Below are positions 47,701 through 55,969 of a stretch of 64,000 nucleotides of DNA, piece after piece. The stretch lies in NCBI GenBank assembly GCA_905178155.1, contig CAJINV010000001.1, positions 13,142,635 through 13,206,634 on the forward strand, given 5' to 3'. The stretch's first letter is position 1. Every line of letters starts with the position of its first letter. The stretch comes from Amoebophrya sp. A120. Its lineage: Eukaryota > Sar > Dinophyceae > Syndiniales > Amoebophryaceae. The notes under the pieces are model-generated. The model saw nothing but the letters and a program-made list of their open reading frames with translations, was not told the origin of the DNA and did no database searches. A program made the translations under genes and the position numbers.

Positions 47701-50700
47701 TGTTGCTCCATGGCCATCGCCAAGTCTTGCTCCTGGCCGTGCTGTATGTCGAATCGGGCGTAGACCTTCTTGGACGTGAAGATCTTGATCCTACTCTCGT
47801 CGAACCACTCCGGCTGCTGGTGCAGTCCCCCAGCGGAGACTGCATGCCCTTTCGCTTCGCCCATCAGGAAATACTTCATCGTCTCATGTTCCACTTGCAA
47901 GTTATCCAGCGGGCAGCCCATGCCTATCAGGTCAAACGAGGCCTGGACCGGGAAGAGAGACGACAGTCCAAGCGAGGATCGCAGCGCCTTTGCGACCGTG
48001 TTTCGCAGCTCTTTCTGTGCTGCCTTGTCCTCCTGCAGGCCTTCATAAAGTGCCGCGGCGGCGTAGTTGAGGTGACTCCGGCATTGCTCGTTAAAGAACT
48101 TGACGTCTTCCGCCGGGATACGCTCCTCCTTGGTCTGGTTCGCACGCGTTTTCGCTTTCGCCAGGATCTTCACCTGCCTGCGGTCGACCTCTCGCTCCGT
48201 CCTTCCGCAACTCTGCAGAATGAAGCCGAGATATTCGAAAAAGCTGCTGTCGCCCGCGCTGCCTCTTGTGGCCTTCAACCACTCTACTTTGCCGAAGGTG
48301 AGTCCCGTATGCCGCTGCCAGTCGGTAATGTGCGCCTCAGCTGCCGCCTTTTCCTCCTCCACCTTTCCGCCGTCGAAATCGAAGAGGAGGAGAACATCGT
48401 CGGCGAATACCTCTGGCAAGAGCTGGACGATGGACCTGTCCAGCTGGTCGATGGAATCCGCCAAGTAGACAACCCACAAGGCCGGTGGGAGCCTGGGGCC
48501 TTGGCCCATTCCGACTATTGGCGTCCAGCGGATAACTATCGCGCCGTCCACTAGTATTGCGTGACAGCGACCCCGGAGCCATTCGTATATCTGGTAGCAG
48601 AGCTCCTTCGACGCGCCTCGCTTTTGGAGTCTTTTCACCATCTCCGAAAACAGCACATTTTCAAAACCGCCTTCAACGTCGGCTTTTCTGGCGTATTTGG
48701 TGCGCCCTGCGGTTCTCGTCCTGAAGTGCCTCACTGCTCTGTAGAGTGATACGTCAGCGGACTTTCCTGGGAGGTACGCCGACTGCTCCACCACCTCCTT
48801 GGCGATCTTGAAAAGCTCCTCGAGTAGAAGCCCCTCCGGGACTTTGTCCGGAGCGTCAGGCAGCGCCACCGGGCGTTCGTTCTCCACTAGTCCCATCTTC
48901 TCCTGGACCTTGGGAACCGCAGAAATTAAATTACTCTTCTCGAAGGCCATTGGTCGCATCTCATTGTATGCGTCCTGTTGTTCCGCAACCCATCTCTTCC
49001 AATACTCCAACGGCACCTCTCTCACCTGCTCGGGGCGTATCCCGGAGAGACCAGGACTGCGGGCCGGGAACACCGCTGCGAGCGCCCTCTCCAGTGCGCC
49101 TGACTTCCACTCGACTTTGGCACTTGGGCCAGCGTTTATCAACTCCATTATCTTCGCGTGGGAAACTGGGTCACCACCGTGGGGCTCTTTTCTTCTGAAC
49201 CTCTTCTCCCTTGTTCTAGCGATTTCACCTGGATCAAGGATGATCCTCCCCGCCTTGGTGTCCATGAGCAGTGCTTGCCGCTCCCTCGGGATGGTTGCAG
49301 ATTTTGTTATGCGGGCTGTCCCCATCGCCTTGGCGAGGTCGCGTGCAAGGTGGAGATGCTTGCTGTGGTCATTGGCCATCTCCACCATGCTGTCCTTCAG
49401 AGTGCGTTTCTGGTCCTCAGTCATCTTTATCGGCGCTCGCATCCGCTGCTCTGCAGTGGGAGGTAGCTCCGGCAATACCCGTTTCGTGAACGCCGAGCTT
49501 TTGACCTCGACCCAGATACCCAGATGGTCCGACAGCACGTACTGCGGCTGTACTGTTTTTGCTGTCGCCTTTTTCGTCCCCCGGTCTCGGATGAAAGCCA
49601 CGTCCGGCCTGGTCTGGGCTTCCGCCGCAACCCTGCTAGGCGTCGTTGGGAGTAGGTCTTGCACCACTCCGCTTCTGCACTCCTGCCACCTTCTCACCTT
49701 CGCCTCCGAATTGTAATCGCCTGTCGCCAACATCGTTTTGCCTGAGAAGCCGCTCTGTATCGTGTGAAGTACTACTTGCAGCTCCTCAACTCTCTTCTCC
49801 TTCTCCTCCTGCGTTAGCCCCTGCCCCTGCGGGGGCTTTATGTAGCCCTGTGCAGATACAAATTCAAACTCATGTAACAGTTGAGCGTGTAACGTTTGAG
49901 AACTCCATAGAAGCGCGTCCGTCCTTACAGCAGCTGATCTTGGCAATCCCCGGGTCTTTCCTGTCGTACAACGTAATCGCATTCTGGTCATCGTCATTGA
50001 ACCCTCCGCTGTCATTGCAGAGGTTGTGGTCGAGATCCTGCAGCCATTTGCACTATCAGAATGAAAAATCCCCCCTCCCCATATCTTATCATGCTGCGGC
50101 ATCCATTTGTGTACACGAATCAGATCTGTGCTGCAGTAAAGGACTGAACGCAGAGCGCGACCCTAGGTCGGGGCCTTTTCATGTAGGCGCCTAGCATGGA
50201 AGACGTCTGCCCTGTAAACCTTACAGCATCACAAACCGCCTGCATAACGCGGCGAACTCTCTGGATTTGCCTACTTCTTGCAAGAGTGACAGGATTTGTC
50301 TTTGTGGTCGCAAATCTGCATCACAAATTTTCAGAAGGATCATGCGTTCTTTTCAATGTGGGGAGGCGGGACCTTTCCTTGCAATATGCACTTGTAGTTG
50401 TTTTGCTTGTCTTCCGGGCTGGTGCAGCACGTGTCCACGCAATGGCCCTCCGGGTCGTTCAGCGCTCCCGCTCCCCGGCAATAGTTGCGCGGTTGCCCGT
50501 CTTCGTGTGCGATGAGCCACATTCTGTTGTCGTCGCAGATCCCGTGACTCTGCTCGAGACTTTCGCACGTAATCCGGGGTACCGCGGGCACGCACCCCAG
50601 GAAAAGAGTCACGCTCGCCCCTCCGTTTTCCTTGTACTTACAGAACTCGGCCTTCTCGGGACTCCCCGCCACGTACACATCCGACCCACCGTCGCACACA

Positions 50701-52906
50701 TCCGACGTGATCTGCTCTCCAAACTGGCGCGTGCCCCATCTTCCCTTGTCAGGACCAGATATGCATTGGAAATATGTCGTGTGGGTCTGGAAGACTTCTC
50801 CGAGATTGTGCTGCTAGGTCTGGTCGACAAAAAAATGACTCTGTACTTATTGCATGACCAGCAAAGGCGCCCACTTTTGGCCACTCGAAGATGCCATTTG
50901 TCATGCAGGACGATAGGCATCGAGGAGGCTTCTCAGAACTTGTGACGCTGGCGCCCGTATTCCAAACCATCTGGGTTAGTGTCAGAGTCGTCGTCGGTCG
51001 TGTGAATAAACCTCCTGCATGACAAAGCACACAATCTACTTCCATACACCCGAGACGATAGTTTGCAGTTGATGCCAGACGTTGTGGCGCCGTTCTGGAG
51101 GCAAAATTTCTGCGCCGTTACCAAGGCCTTATCGTTGCACTTCTTCTTTACGCTGCCCTCGTTGCTGGCGTAGTCGTAGACCGAGCCTTGAAGTTGTGGT
51201 TGTCGTTTTTGTTCGAGTGCATAAGCATAGTACTACTTAATAATCTCAAGGTCAATGTCAGGAACAATGTTGAAAAAACCGCGATAAACAAGCCACTAGC
51301 GACGACATCTGATATTTACAATTAGGCGAAGCTGAAAAAAGTCATCTTGTAAAGCACGACCTTTTTTCCAGTAGAACGCCTGCTCAGAAATGCTGATCTG
51401 ACTCTCCGCACCTCCACCGGTAATCAATTTGCAGACCGGAAAACTGGCCGACCCTTTAAATTTTATGGAGTTCTCAAGCGTTACATTCTCAACTGGTACA
51501 TGAATCAGAATCTCGGACGCAAGAATAGGAAAAATAAAAGAAGGGAGCGTGCACATCTCGCATTACAAATTTGGCACGGATTTTCATGCTGTTTAGTCCT
51601 TCAAAAATTTGTCATGCGAAGTAGCTTTATCGTGTGGGTGCTGCTGTGCGTTTTGCATGACAAATTCATGTAACAGTTGAGAATGTGACGTTTGGGAGTC
51701 CCATAAAGATGACCATGCCATTGTGAACGCCCTCGGGCTCCGCTTCGTACTCCGAGGCGGGCGGCACGCCCGTATCAAATGCAAAAATGTCTGGGTCTGG
51801 AAGAATGCAACTTGTAATGCGTATTTCAGTTTCAGAACACAAAAAAGTCTCTCATGAATACGCAGCAGAAGCTCCCACTTTTTGTCAGCAAAATAGGGGA
51901 CTTGTCATGCGGATTCGGCATTGCGGAAGGTTCTAGAAACCTGTGATGCTAGAGCTTCCATGCCAGACCTTCTGTGTCATGCAAAAACAGCATGACTCTT
52001 CCAGACCCAGACACTTTTACACTTCATAGCCCGGAAGGGAGTTGCAATTTGCGTCCGGCGTCGGTCCGTGCGGGCAGCGCTCTTTGTAAGCCTTTTCCGC
52101 TTTTTCAGCCAATTCCTTCAGCTTGTTGTAGGACTCTTCGGTGTGCACGCAGAAGTATTGTGGGTACATCCAGCTCGGCCTGCAGCTCATCCAACTGCCG
52201 GTCCATTCGTTGTAGGCATTCTGTATTCCGTGAAAATTAACCATCGCCACCCAGTTTGCCATGCAAACGATGTAGAAAGTTCTGTGTTTGTCATGCAAAA
52301 AGTGGATGGGGATGGTTGATTTTCAGGGAATATTCTGGTATTTCAGCTCGTCCATGTTGTGTTCGGGGGCTTCCTCGCCCAACGCCTCTTGGGCCTCTTC
52401 CCAGGACTCCTCCAGGCCCTTCACGTGGACTTGCACTGCAGAGGCCAGGCTTGTTTCCCCCTCCTGAAGACAATGATTTTTGGAAAATCTTCATCTGGGG
52501 ACGCGATTTACAAAGACAAGAAGGCGCTCCTGCGCTCTTCGTATTTAGTGTTTTGAAAAATAATGATTTGCAAAGAACTTTTTCATTTTTCGGCGCAGCC
52601 GGTCTTGTTTCGCAACGGGCCCTATAATACCTGCAATATCTCCATAGTTTCATCGGAGCCCTGCTTGTTGGGAGTCGCGTCGCCGGTGGCGCCATCGACT
52701 TCGTACAGATTTTTCTGCTGCTGGCCCCGAAGACTCCTCTGAGACGATTTATCATACGCCGACACAGTGGAAATCAACTGCGTATCTAACTTCACACAGG
52801 TGGTATAGAGCAGGCACGATGCTGCGAAAGCACGGGGGCGCGGAGGACCTGGAAACGAGAAGGACCCGCCGGCCCCGATGCTCCCTTGGCCTGGTCCCGC
52901 AAACAT
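44789..52906 (-). CDS. Cys-rich 591-residue protein, 11 exons, six introners, one holding a LINE
   Basis: Exons 52906-52631, 52463-52333, 52218-52029, 51767-51706, 51458-51361, 51186-51050, 50970-50916, 50809-50373, 50052-49910, 45196-45107 and 44945-44789 sum to exactly 592 codons. Cysteines are frequent and paired (WMSCRPSWMYPQYFC, NDKALVTAQKFCLQNG, DVCDGGSDVYVAGSPEKAEFC, GHCVDTCC, ISCCKDGRASN, HNWCSDGTSWRW, RQICCEKV at the end). This suggests disulphide-rich extracellular modules, perhaps repeated. The N-terminus (MFAGPGQGSIGAGG, then a weakly hydrophobic AFAASCLLYTTC) is not a clean signal peptide, so an upstream exon may be missing. No family recognised. Five junctions need TIR-element removal with one TSD, plus one weaker case at 50815-50915. 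Confidence 0.75.
44951..45106. mobile_element. Introner 9 (TATTCCCTGAAAATTAACC family), 156 bp
   Basis: Arms TATTCCCTGAAA...ACCACC and the inverse (GGTTAATTTTCAGGGAATA). Flanking 5-mers TCGTG and TTGTG (4 of 5). Internal ATTTGTCATGC occurs twice, the sign of a partial internal duplication compared with introner 13. Junction reads KSHN|WCSDG. Confidence 0.88.
45412..45428. repeat. LINE target-site duplication, copy 1
   Basis: TGCAGATACAAATTCAA, identical to 49851-49867. The word lies inside introner 10, so the LINE came second. Confidence 0.92.
45892..45919. repeat. Short telomere-like CCCTAA/CCCTAAA run in the LINE 3' UTR
   Basis: Reads TTACCCTAGCCCTAACCC then TTAAACCCTA, a degenerate run of the CCCTAAA/CCCTAA type on the plus strand. 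Only about four units; may be chance or a LINE feature. Confidence 0.5.
46575..49850 (-). CDS. LINE ORF2-like protein: partial AP endonuclease, reverse transcriptase, RNase H, Cys/His motif
   Basis: About 1,090 codons open to the truncation point; the frame runs on by accident into host sequence up to 50102. The endonuclease remnant keeps MLATGDYNSEAK, RPDVAFI and VLSDHLGIWVEV, the GDxN and SDH catalytic motifs. The RT palm follows with KADVEGGFENVLF (first Asp), GMGQGPRLPPALW and the catalytic FADDVLLL near 48400-48411. RNase H signs are VRIFTDANGVLQAL and FWVPSHRGFRLNVIADGLG. Near the end CRLCGG and HLLVECP form a CxxC...HxxxxC finger. No internal stop or frameshift is visible, so insertion was recent. 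It nicks target DNA and copies its RNA in place; this copy lacks the N-terminal endonuclease half. Confidence 0.92.
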   Translation of the reverse strand, partial: QGYIKPPQGQGLTQEEKEKRVEELQVVLHTIQSGFSGKTMLATGDYNSEAKVRRWQECRSGVVQDLLPTTPSRVAAEAQTRPDVAFIRDRGTKKATAKTVQPQYVLSDHLGIWVEVKSSAFTKRVLPELPPTAEQRMRAPIKMTEDQKRTLKDSMVEMANDHSKHLHLARDLAKAMGTARITKSATIPRERQALLMDTKAGRIILDPGEIARTREKRFRRKEPHGGDPVSHAKIMELINAGPSAKVEWKSGALERALAAVFPARSPGLSGIRPEQVREVPLEYWKRWVAEQQDAYNEMRPMAFEKSNLISAVPKVQEKMGLVENERPVALPDAPDKVPEGLLLEELFKIAKEVVEQSAYLPGKSADVSLYRAVRHFRTRTAGRTKYARKADVEGGFENVLFSEMVKRLQKRGASKELCYQIYEWLRGRCHAILVDGAIVIRWTPIVGMGQGPRLPPALWVVYLADSIDQLDRSIVQLLPEVFADDVLLLFDFDGGKVEEEKAAAEAHITDWQRHTGLTFGKVEWLKATRGSAGDSSFFEYLGFILQSCGRTEREVDRRQVKILAKAKTRANQTKEERIPAEDVKFFNEQCRSHLNYAAAALYEGLQEDKAAQKELRNTVAKALRSSLGLSSLFPVQASFDLIGMGCPLDNLQVEHETMKYFLMGEAKGHAVSAGGLHQQPEWFDESRIKIFTSKKVYARFDIQHGQEQDLAMAMEQQLCPMPVPPEELRASCDGGKLGGSGTSRKSQRANCFYETTEDQQAVTFRVWTEFPQFDVEAIALDQLLLIIDEALQDGHTVVRIFTDANGVLQALENSCSRLEYMTKIRQGINKILVNHLGTTVEIFWVPSHRGFRLNVIADGLGQLEDSPEDVVCEPISKQRVKLIAREERKSSHEAVEAEADRDVTTLHRASRVRALGRLELAGLNEAQQRVALSLWSGESFLPATMVKRCPRGWPVCRLCGGDVKVKRVQGGSWIKGFKEDDEDQDVRKFSRIVDHLLVECPAVPEAAKYAGKHAPRVIQKCPKTHMNRLIDATQQPENKISLSHCWPYKTRSDKPTRAEEMAAVPRAWLQEGKEALKRRKLDGAGAEQAGD
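49851..49867. repeat. LINE target-site duplication, copy 2
   Basis: TGCAGATACAAATTCAA, perfect match to 45412-45428. Marks the LINE's truncated 5' boundary on the minus strand. Confidence 0.92.
50815..50915. mobile_element. Introner 15, probable, 101 bp, weak TIR
   Basis: Begins TAGGTCTGGTCGACAAAAAA and ends ...TTTGTCATGCAGGACGATA. TA ends, GACAAA near both ends and ATTTGTCATGC fit the family, but the TIR is poor and flanks (GCTGC, GGCAT) do not match. Removing it plus 5 bp joins PPRC to HNLGEV in frame and fits the total exon length. All three frames are open here, so support is moderate. Confidence 0.5.
51464..51705. mobile_element. Introner 11 (GTTACATTCTCAAC family), 242 bp
   Basis: Left arm TATGGAGTTCTCAAGCGTTA, right arm the inverse ending GGGAGTCCCATA. 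Flanks AATTT and AAGAT (3 of 5). Internal CTCGCATTACAAATTTGG and TTTGCATGACAAATTCATG. Junction reads MVIF|KGSASF. Confidence 0.85.
51773..52028. mobile_element. Introner 12 (TGTCTGGGTCTGGAA family), 256 bp
   Basis: TIR TAT(C/G)AA(A/G)TG(C/T)AAAA then (A/G)TGTCTGGGTCTGGAA. Perfect TSD GCCCG at 51768-51772 and 52029-52033. Same arms and almost the same length as introner 3, 35 kb away. Unspliced reading would stop at once (GYEV then stop). Confidence 0.92.
52224..52332. mobile_element. Introner 13 (TATTCCCTGAAAATTAACC family), 109 bp
   Basis: Arms TATTCCGTGAAAATTAACCA and the inverse. Perfect TSD TTCTG at 52219-52223 and 52333-52337. Internal TTTGCCATGCAAACG and TTTGTCATGCAAAAAG. A minimal unit of two arms plus two core motifs. 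Junction KYQN|AYNEW. Confidence 0.92.
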
Positions 52907-54206
52907 TCGCGCGAAACTTCGTGCGAAAAAGCTGCTGCCCTCGTGACAAAGAGCAATATTCCTATTCGTTTATATGTCCGCGACGTAGAGTGAGAATTTC
53001 ATATTAGAGATTAAACAATTTTTAAAAAATCAAAATGCATTCACATCCAGAAAACCACTCTTCGGGAAGTGAAAACGAAGCCCCGTGCTTACAGCTGAGG
53101 TTGTGCAACGAACATCAGGGTCCACACTATCCTTGATATACCATATTAGGTCGTAACTAATCGGCCACCTCAGGCGTCCTCTCGTTGTGCCGTCCCCCTC
53201 TCGTGGTCCACCTCGCACGCACGCAATATGTTTCCGAACGTCCTGCTGGCTTTAGGGCACCGACCAGGGTCGGGAGAACAAGAGCTGCAAGGAATTATGT
53301 ATCTATTATTTTCTTTTTGTCCAATTTCTACCTCGAAGAACATCCCAAAACTACATCATAGAGCTTCATCTGACTCATCGAACTTCCACTGGAAAGAAGG
53401 TGGACTATCAACTTTGTTGTACGAGATCGATGCTTTTGCTTTTGTGCATCGAGTGCTTTCCCATTTTTTGCATATGTTCTGCCTTGCGATCGCAACTGCG
53501 TTCGTTACAAAGAGGAGCCACATCCTGTGCTACTACTTCACTCTCCCGCCATTCACTTCTATTTGTATTTTGTTATCGTAGCCGCTCTTTTATCGTGGAT
53601 GTCAATTCACACGACGACATCTTTACGGTGGCAACGCGTTACAGTTGCGGCACGCGACACGCGAGGTCATGCCCGAGAGTGACGCCTTCACGTTGCCCTC
53701 TTCACTGTGAAAATGAATGGCAACATGCACGACCACACCTCTTACGGTGCGCGTACGTGTAAAGAAGCCTGCTCTCACAGACTATTTATGTAGGTCAACG
53801 ATATCTGCTGAAAAATTAAAGAAATCGAAGAAGTACACAATCATCGTGTGTAAAATGCGCGCGAATACGAGTAGAGCTGGAAGTATTAAGAGAAGTGCCA
53901 TGATGAAACCCGGGAGGTTGACCTTGTTGTTCACAGCATGAGAACGAAGAGGCAGAGAGGCGAACAAGGAAAACTAAATAGGCGCCCCATTCCCCTGCGT
54001 TCCCGTTGTGAAGGTCAGCGTTAACGTTATGAAGAAGCAGCTCTTCGTAAAGAAGGAAATCATGCACCTCAGCACTGCCGCCCACGTCGGTTCGTGACGC
54101 CCTTCAGTCCTGCTCTCGTTTCTTGAGACCAAAGAACTGCACGACCACTCCAGCGAGAGAAAGACCTGCATATCACCTTGAAACCAGCAGTCCCCGAACT
54201 CCCCTG
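52907..54206. other. Intergenic, no gene seen
   Basis: About 1.3 kb. Overlapping ORFs under 125 codons near 53228-53762 and 53816-54171 are not convincing. The word GATCGATGCTTTTGCTTTTG at 53425 resembles introner family 6/8 arms and may be a relic. Confidence 0.4.
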
Positions 54207-54881
54207 CTATGAAGACGAGAGCGTATCCTGCGTCTGCTTGCTCATGCCGCTGTTGCGACGTCTGCCCGAAACAACTGCATGCACAACCAAAACCTTTTTG
54301 TTGCTCTGTTCAAATTGGAGTAGTACTCGCTGCAAAAGTCCGGCGTGCTCTTTCCAAAGTGATACGACGAGCCCGTTCACTATCCAGGAAAAAACACCCA
54401 CCACATCCAAATCCACCTATTTTCTGCATAACAGGCACTGCAACTGGATGTGAGAGAAAATGAATTTGTATTTGGTGCATTCTTCGCATGATAAATTGGA
54501 TGGGGATCGATGGATCTTTTTTGCCGATAGTCACCATCAGCCAGAATTCCCCGCTTTCTGTCTGGAGCATCTGAAAACGAGATTTTTTTAAACCGGGTAG
54601 TTCCGTGTCTGTATCCATTTTAAGATGAAGAACATGAAACTCAAACCAACCTAAATTTGTAGTCATGACTCATGACATGGATGGGGTTATCAATCGAGTC
54701 AGCGGTCATACATGATACAAAAAAATGGCTGTACCTCGTCCCCCCGTTCCTTGATGAGCGCGTCCATTTCAAAAAGTGGCGTGAAAAATTCGCCCTCGCC
54801 CTCCGTTGCCCGCCAAATGTGATTGAAGCCGAGACAGATCAAGGCAATCACACGGAAAATCACTAGCAAATCCTTTTTCAT
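54207..54881 (-). CDS. Small membrane protein, 118 residues
   Basis: Exons 54881-54735, 54570-54530 and 54375-54207 sum to 119 codons; the second junction is an introner excision (LMVT|GLVV). Residues 1-24 (MKKDLLVIFRVIALICLGFN) form a signal-anchor-like helix. A second hydrophobic stretch, GEFWLMVTGLVVSLW, is created only by correct removal of the introner. The tail (LLQRVLLQFEQSNKKVLVVH, then a Ser/Thr/Gln-rich end) is helical. No family recognised. It is about 180 bp downstream of the TMEM198-like gene. Confidence 0.65.
54381..54529. mobile_element. Introner 14 (TATCCACAG-like family), 149 bp
   Basis: Arms TATCCAGGAAAAAACACCCA and the diverged inverse (TTTTTTGCCGATA). Flanks TTCAC and GTCAC (4 of 5). 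Internal TCTGCATAACAGG and TCGCATGATAAATTGG. Resembles introner 1 (CCCATCCACATCC versus CCACCACATCC). Confidence 0.82.
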
Positions 54882-55062
54882 CGTTGTTGTCCTGCTCAGG
54901 TCAAACCGCAATACATAGGCAAGCCTATCTGCGCTGCAAACCTGAAGAGACACGCTGTGTCGCCTTACATTTCAATGACCGATTACGTTACAATTTACAA
55001 CTTACTTTGGCTTTATCATACATTGTTTCCTTGTCTCAACGAAGGTCCCTTTTCTTTTGCGA

Positions 55063-55969
55063 TCACAGAAGCGAAGATCCTGCACTAGCAATTTTCTGGA
55101 TGGTATGGTAGGCCCCAAGGAAACTGGTAGCACAGATGAAAATCATGTTCTCTACTACTTTTCTGGAAGCGAGATACCCGGCGACAAAGGTACTTATGCC
55201 CAGAAACGCATACCGCACCAGATTCAGGTAGGCGTCGCCCTCGGGCAGGTGCTCCAGCTGCTCTATCACGATCTCAAACATGAGAATCTGCTGGAATGCG
55301 AGGCCTGTCCAAGGAAGTTGTACTTTCTTCGTACAAGTTGTAGAAATGAAACAAATGGGCTGCGGGTCCCCCGCCGATAGCATTTCAGGCGGCGCAACCG
55401 GAACGGCGACCATGTCCGAAACAAGAGCAGTCATCGTCAATACAAGCAAAATAAAGTGAAGATGCGTCGCCCGTTCATTCTTAATCCTCAAAGATCACAA
55501 GAGTACCAGCAAATGGCAACCAGCAGAGGGCGCCCAGGCAAAACATGGCAAGCGGAACGACCGAGACGGTTGCGATTCCGGAGAGCAGTCCAGTGCCATA
55601 CTGCAGAAGCGTCGCTGTGCTCGAGGGCACCGTTTTCGGGAGGTTTTTCTGCAGAAACAGCTGGAACACCCAAAAGCCAGTGAGGAATCCGACCAGAAAG
55701 AAAACAAGTCTCATCATTTTCAGACCACGGAAGGCGAATAGCAGGCCGACCACGAGGCAGAGTCCGGTAAACGTGTATTCTGACCATTCCTCGGGCAACC
55801 CAAAGTCCTCCATCATGAAGTCCTTTACGACATCATCGGACACCACCACTACTGGCGCTTCCGTTTCCTGTTCCGCGGCAGGAGGGGCAGTGCTGGATGA
55901 TGGTGCAGCAACCGCCGCCTGCATGTAGTACGCAGTGGCGGAAGCAACACTTCCAGGAGTAGCGCTCAT
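55063..55969 (-). CDS. TMEM198-like multi-pass membrane protein
   Basis: Exons 55969-55507 and 55304-55063 (GTACTC donor, GGACAG acceptor) give 234 residues. The N-terminal 60 residues are Ala/Ser/Val-rich and acidic. Hydrophobic segments follow at CLVVGLLFAFRGLKMM, LVFFLVGFLTGFWVFQLF, LLSGIATVSVVPLAMFCLGA, RYAFLGISTFVAGYLAS and MIFICATSFLGAYHTI. A glycine-punctuated helix bundle with FRGLKMMRLVFFLVGFLTG matches the TMEM198/DUF4203 pattern (helix, basic turn, helix). In animals TMEM198 is a membrane scaffold in Wnt signalling; in protists the role is unknown. No introner. Confidence 0.7.

Larger units (their letters stand above)
45429..49850 (-). mobile_element. 5'-truncated non-LTR retrotransposon (LINE) with RNase H
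   Basis: 4.4 kb between 17-bp TSDs, coding on the minus strand. The 5' end is truncated within the endonuclease domain. About 1.1 kb of 3' UTR (46574-45429) follows the ORF and ends in a small hairpin (CTCGCTCGCC / GAAGCGAGC) with no poly(A) tail. EN-RT-RNase H order resembles the I/R1-type clades; exact clade unknown. Confidence 0.9.
45202..49909. mobile_element. Introner 10 (GTTACATTCTCAAC family) disrupted by a LINE
   Basis: Left part 45202-45428 starts TATGGGATTCCCAAGCGGTC and includes CTCAACTGTTACATGATTTG. Right part 49868-49909 reads CTCATGTAACAGTTGAGCGT... to CTCCATA. Together about 250-270 bp, the size of its sisters. Outer 5-mers GATTC and GAAGC match at 3 of 5. The LINE occupies 45429-49850. 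Host exons on either side join in frame (KDGRAS|NKVVAPG). Confidence 0.88.

Noticed and set aside
45202-49909. Gene truncated by a LINE (pseudogene)
   Set aside because: The exons on both sides join in exact frame and the full gene sums to 592 codons, so insertion is more likely intronic.
49868-50102. N-terminal 80 residues of the RT ORF as computed from the first ATG
   Set aside because: They read through the introner arm into a host exon in the wrong frame; the LINE starts at 49850.
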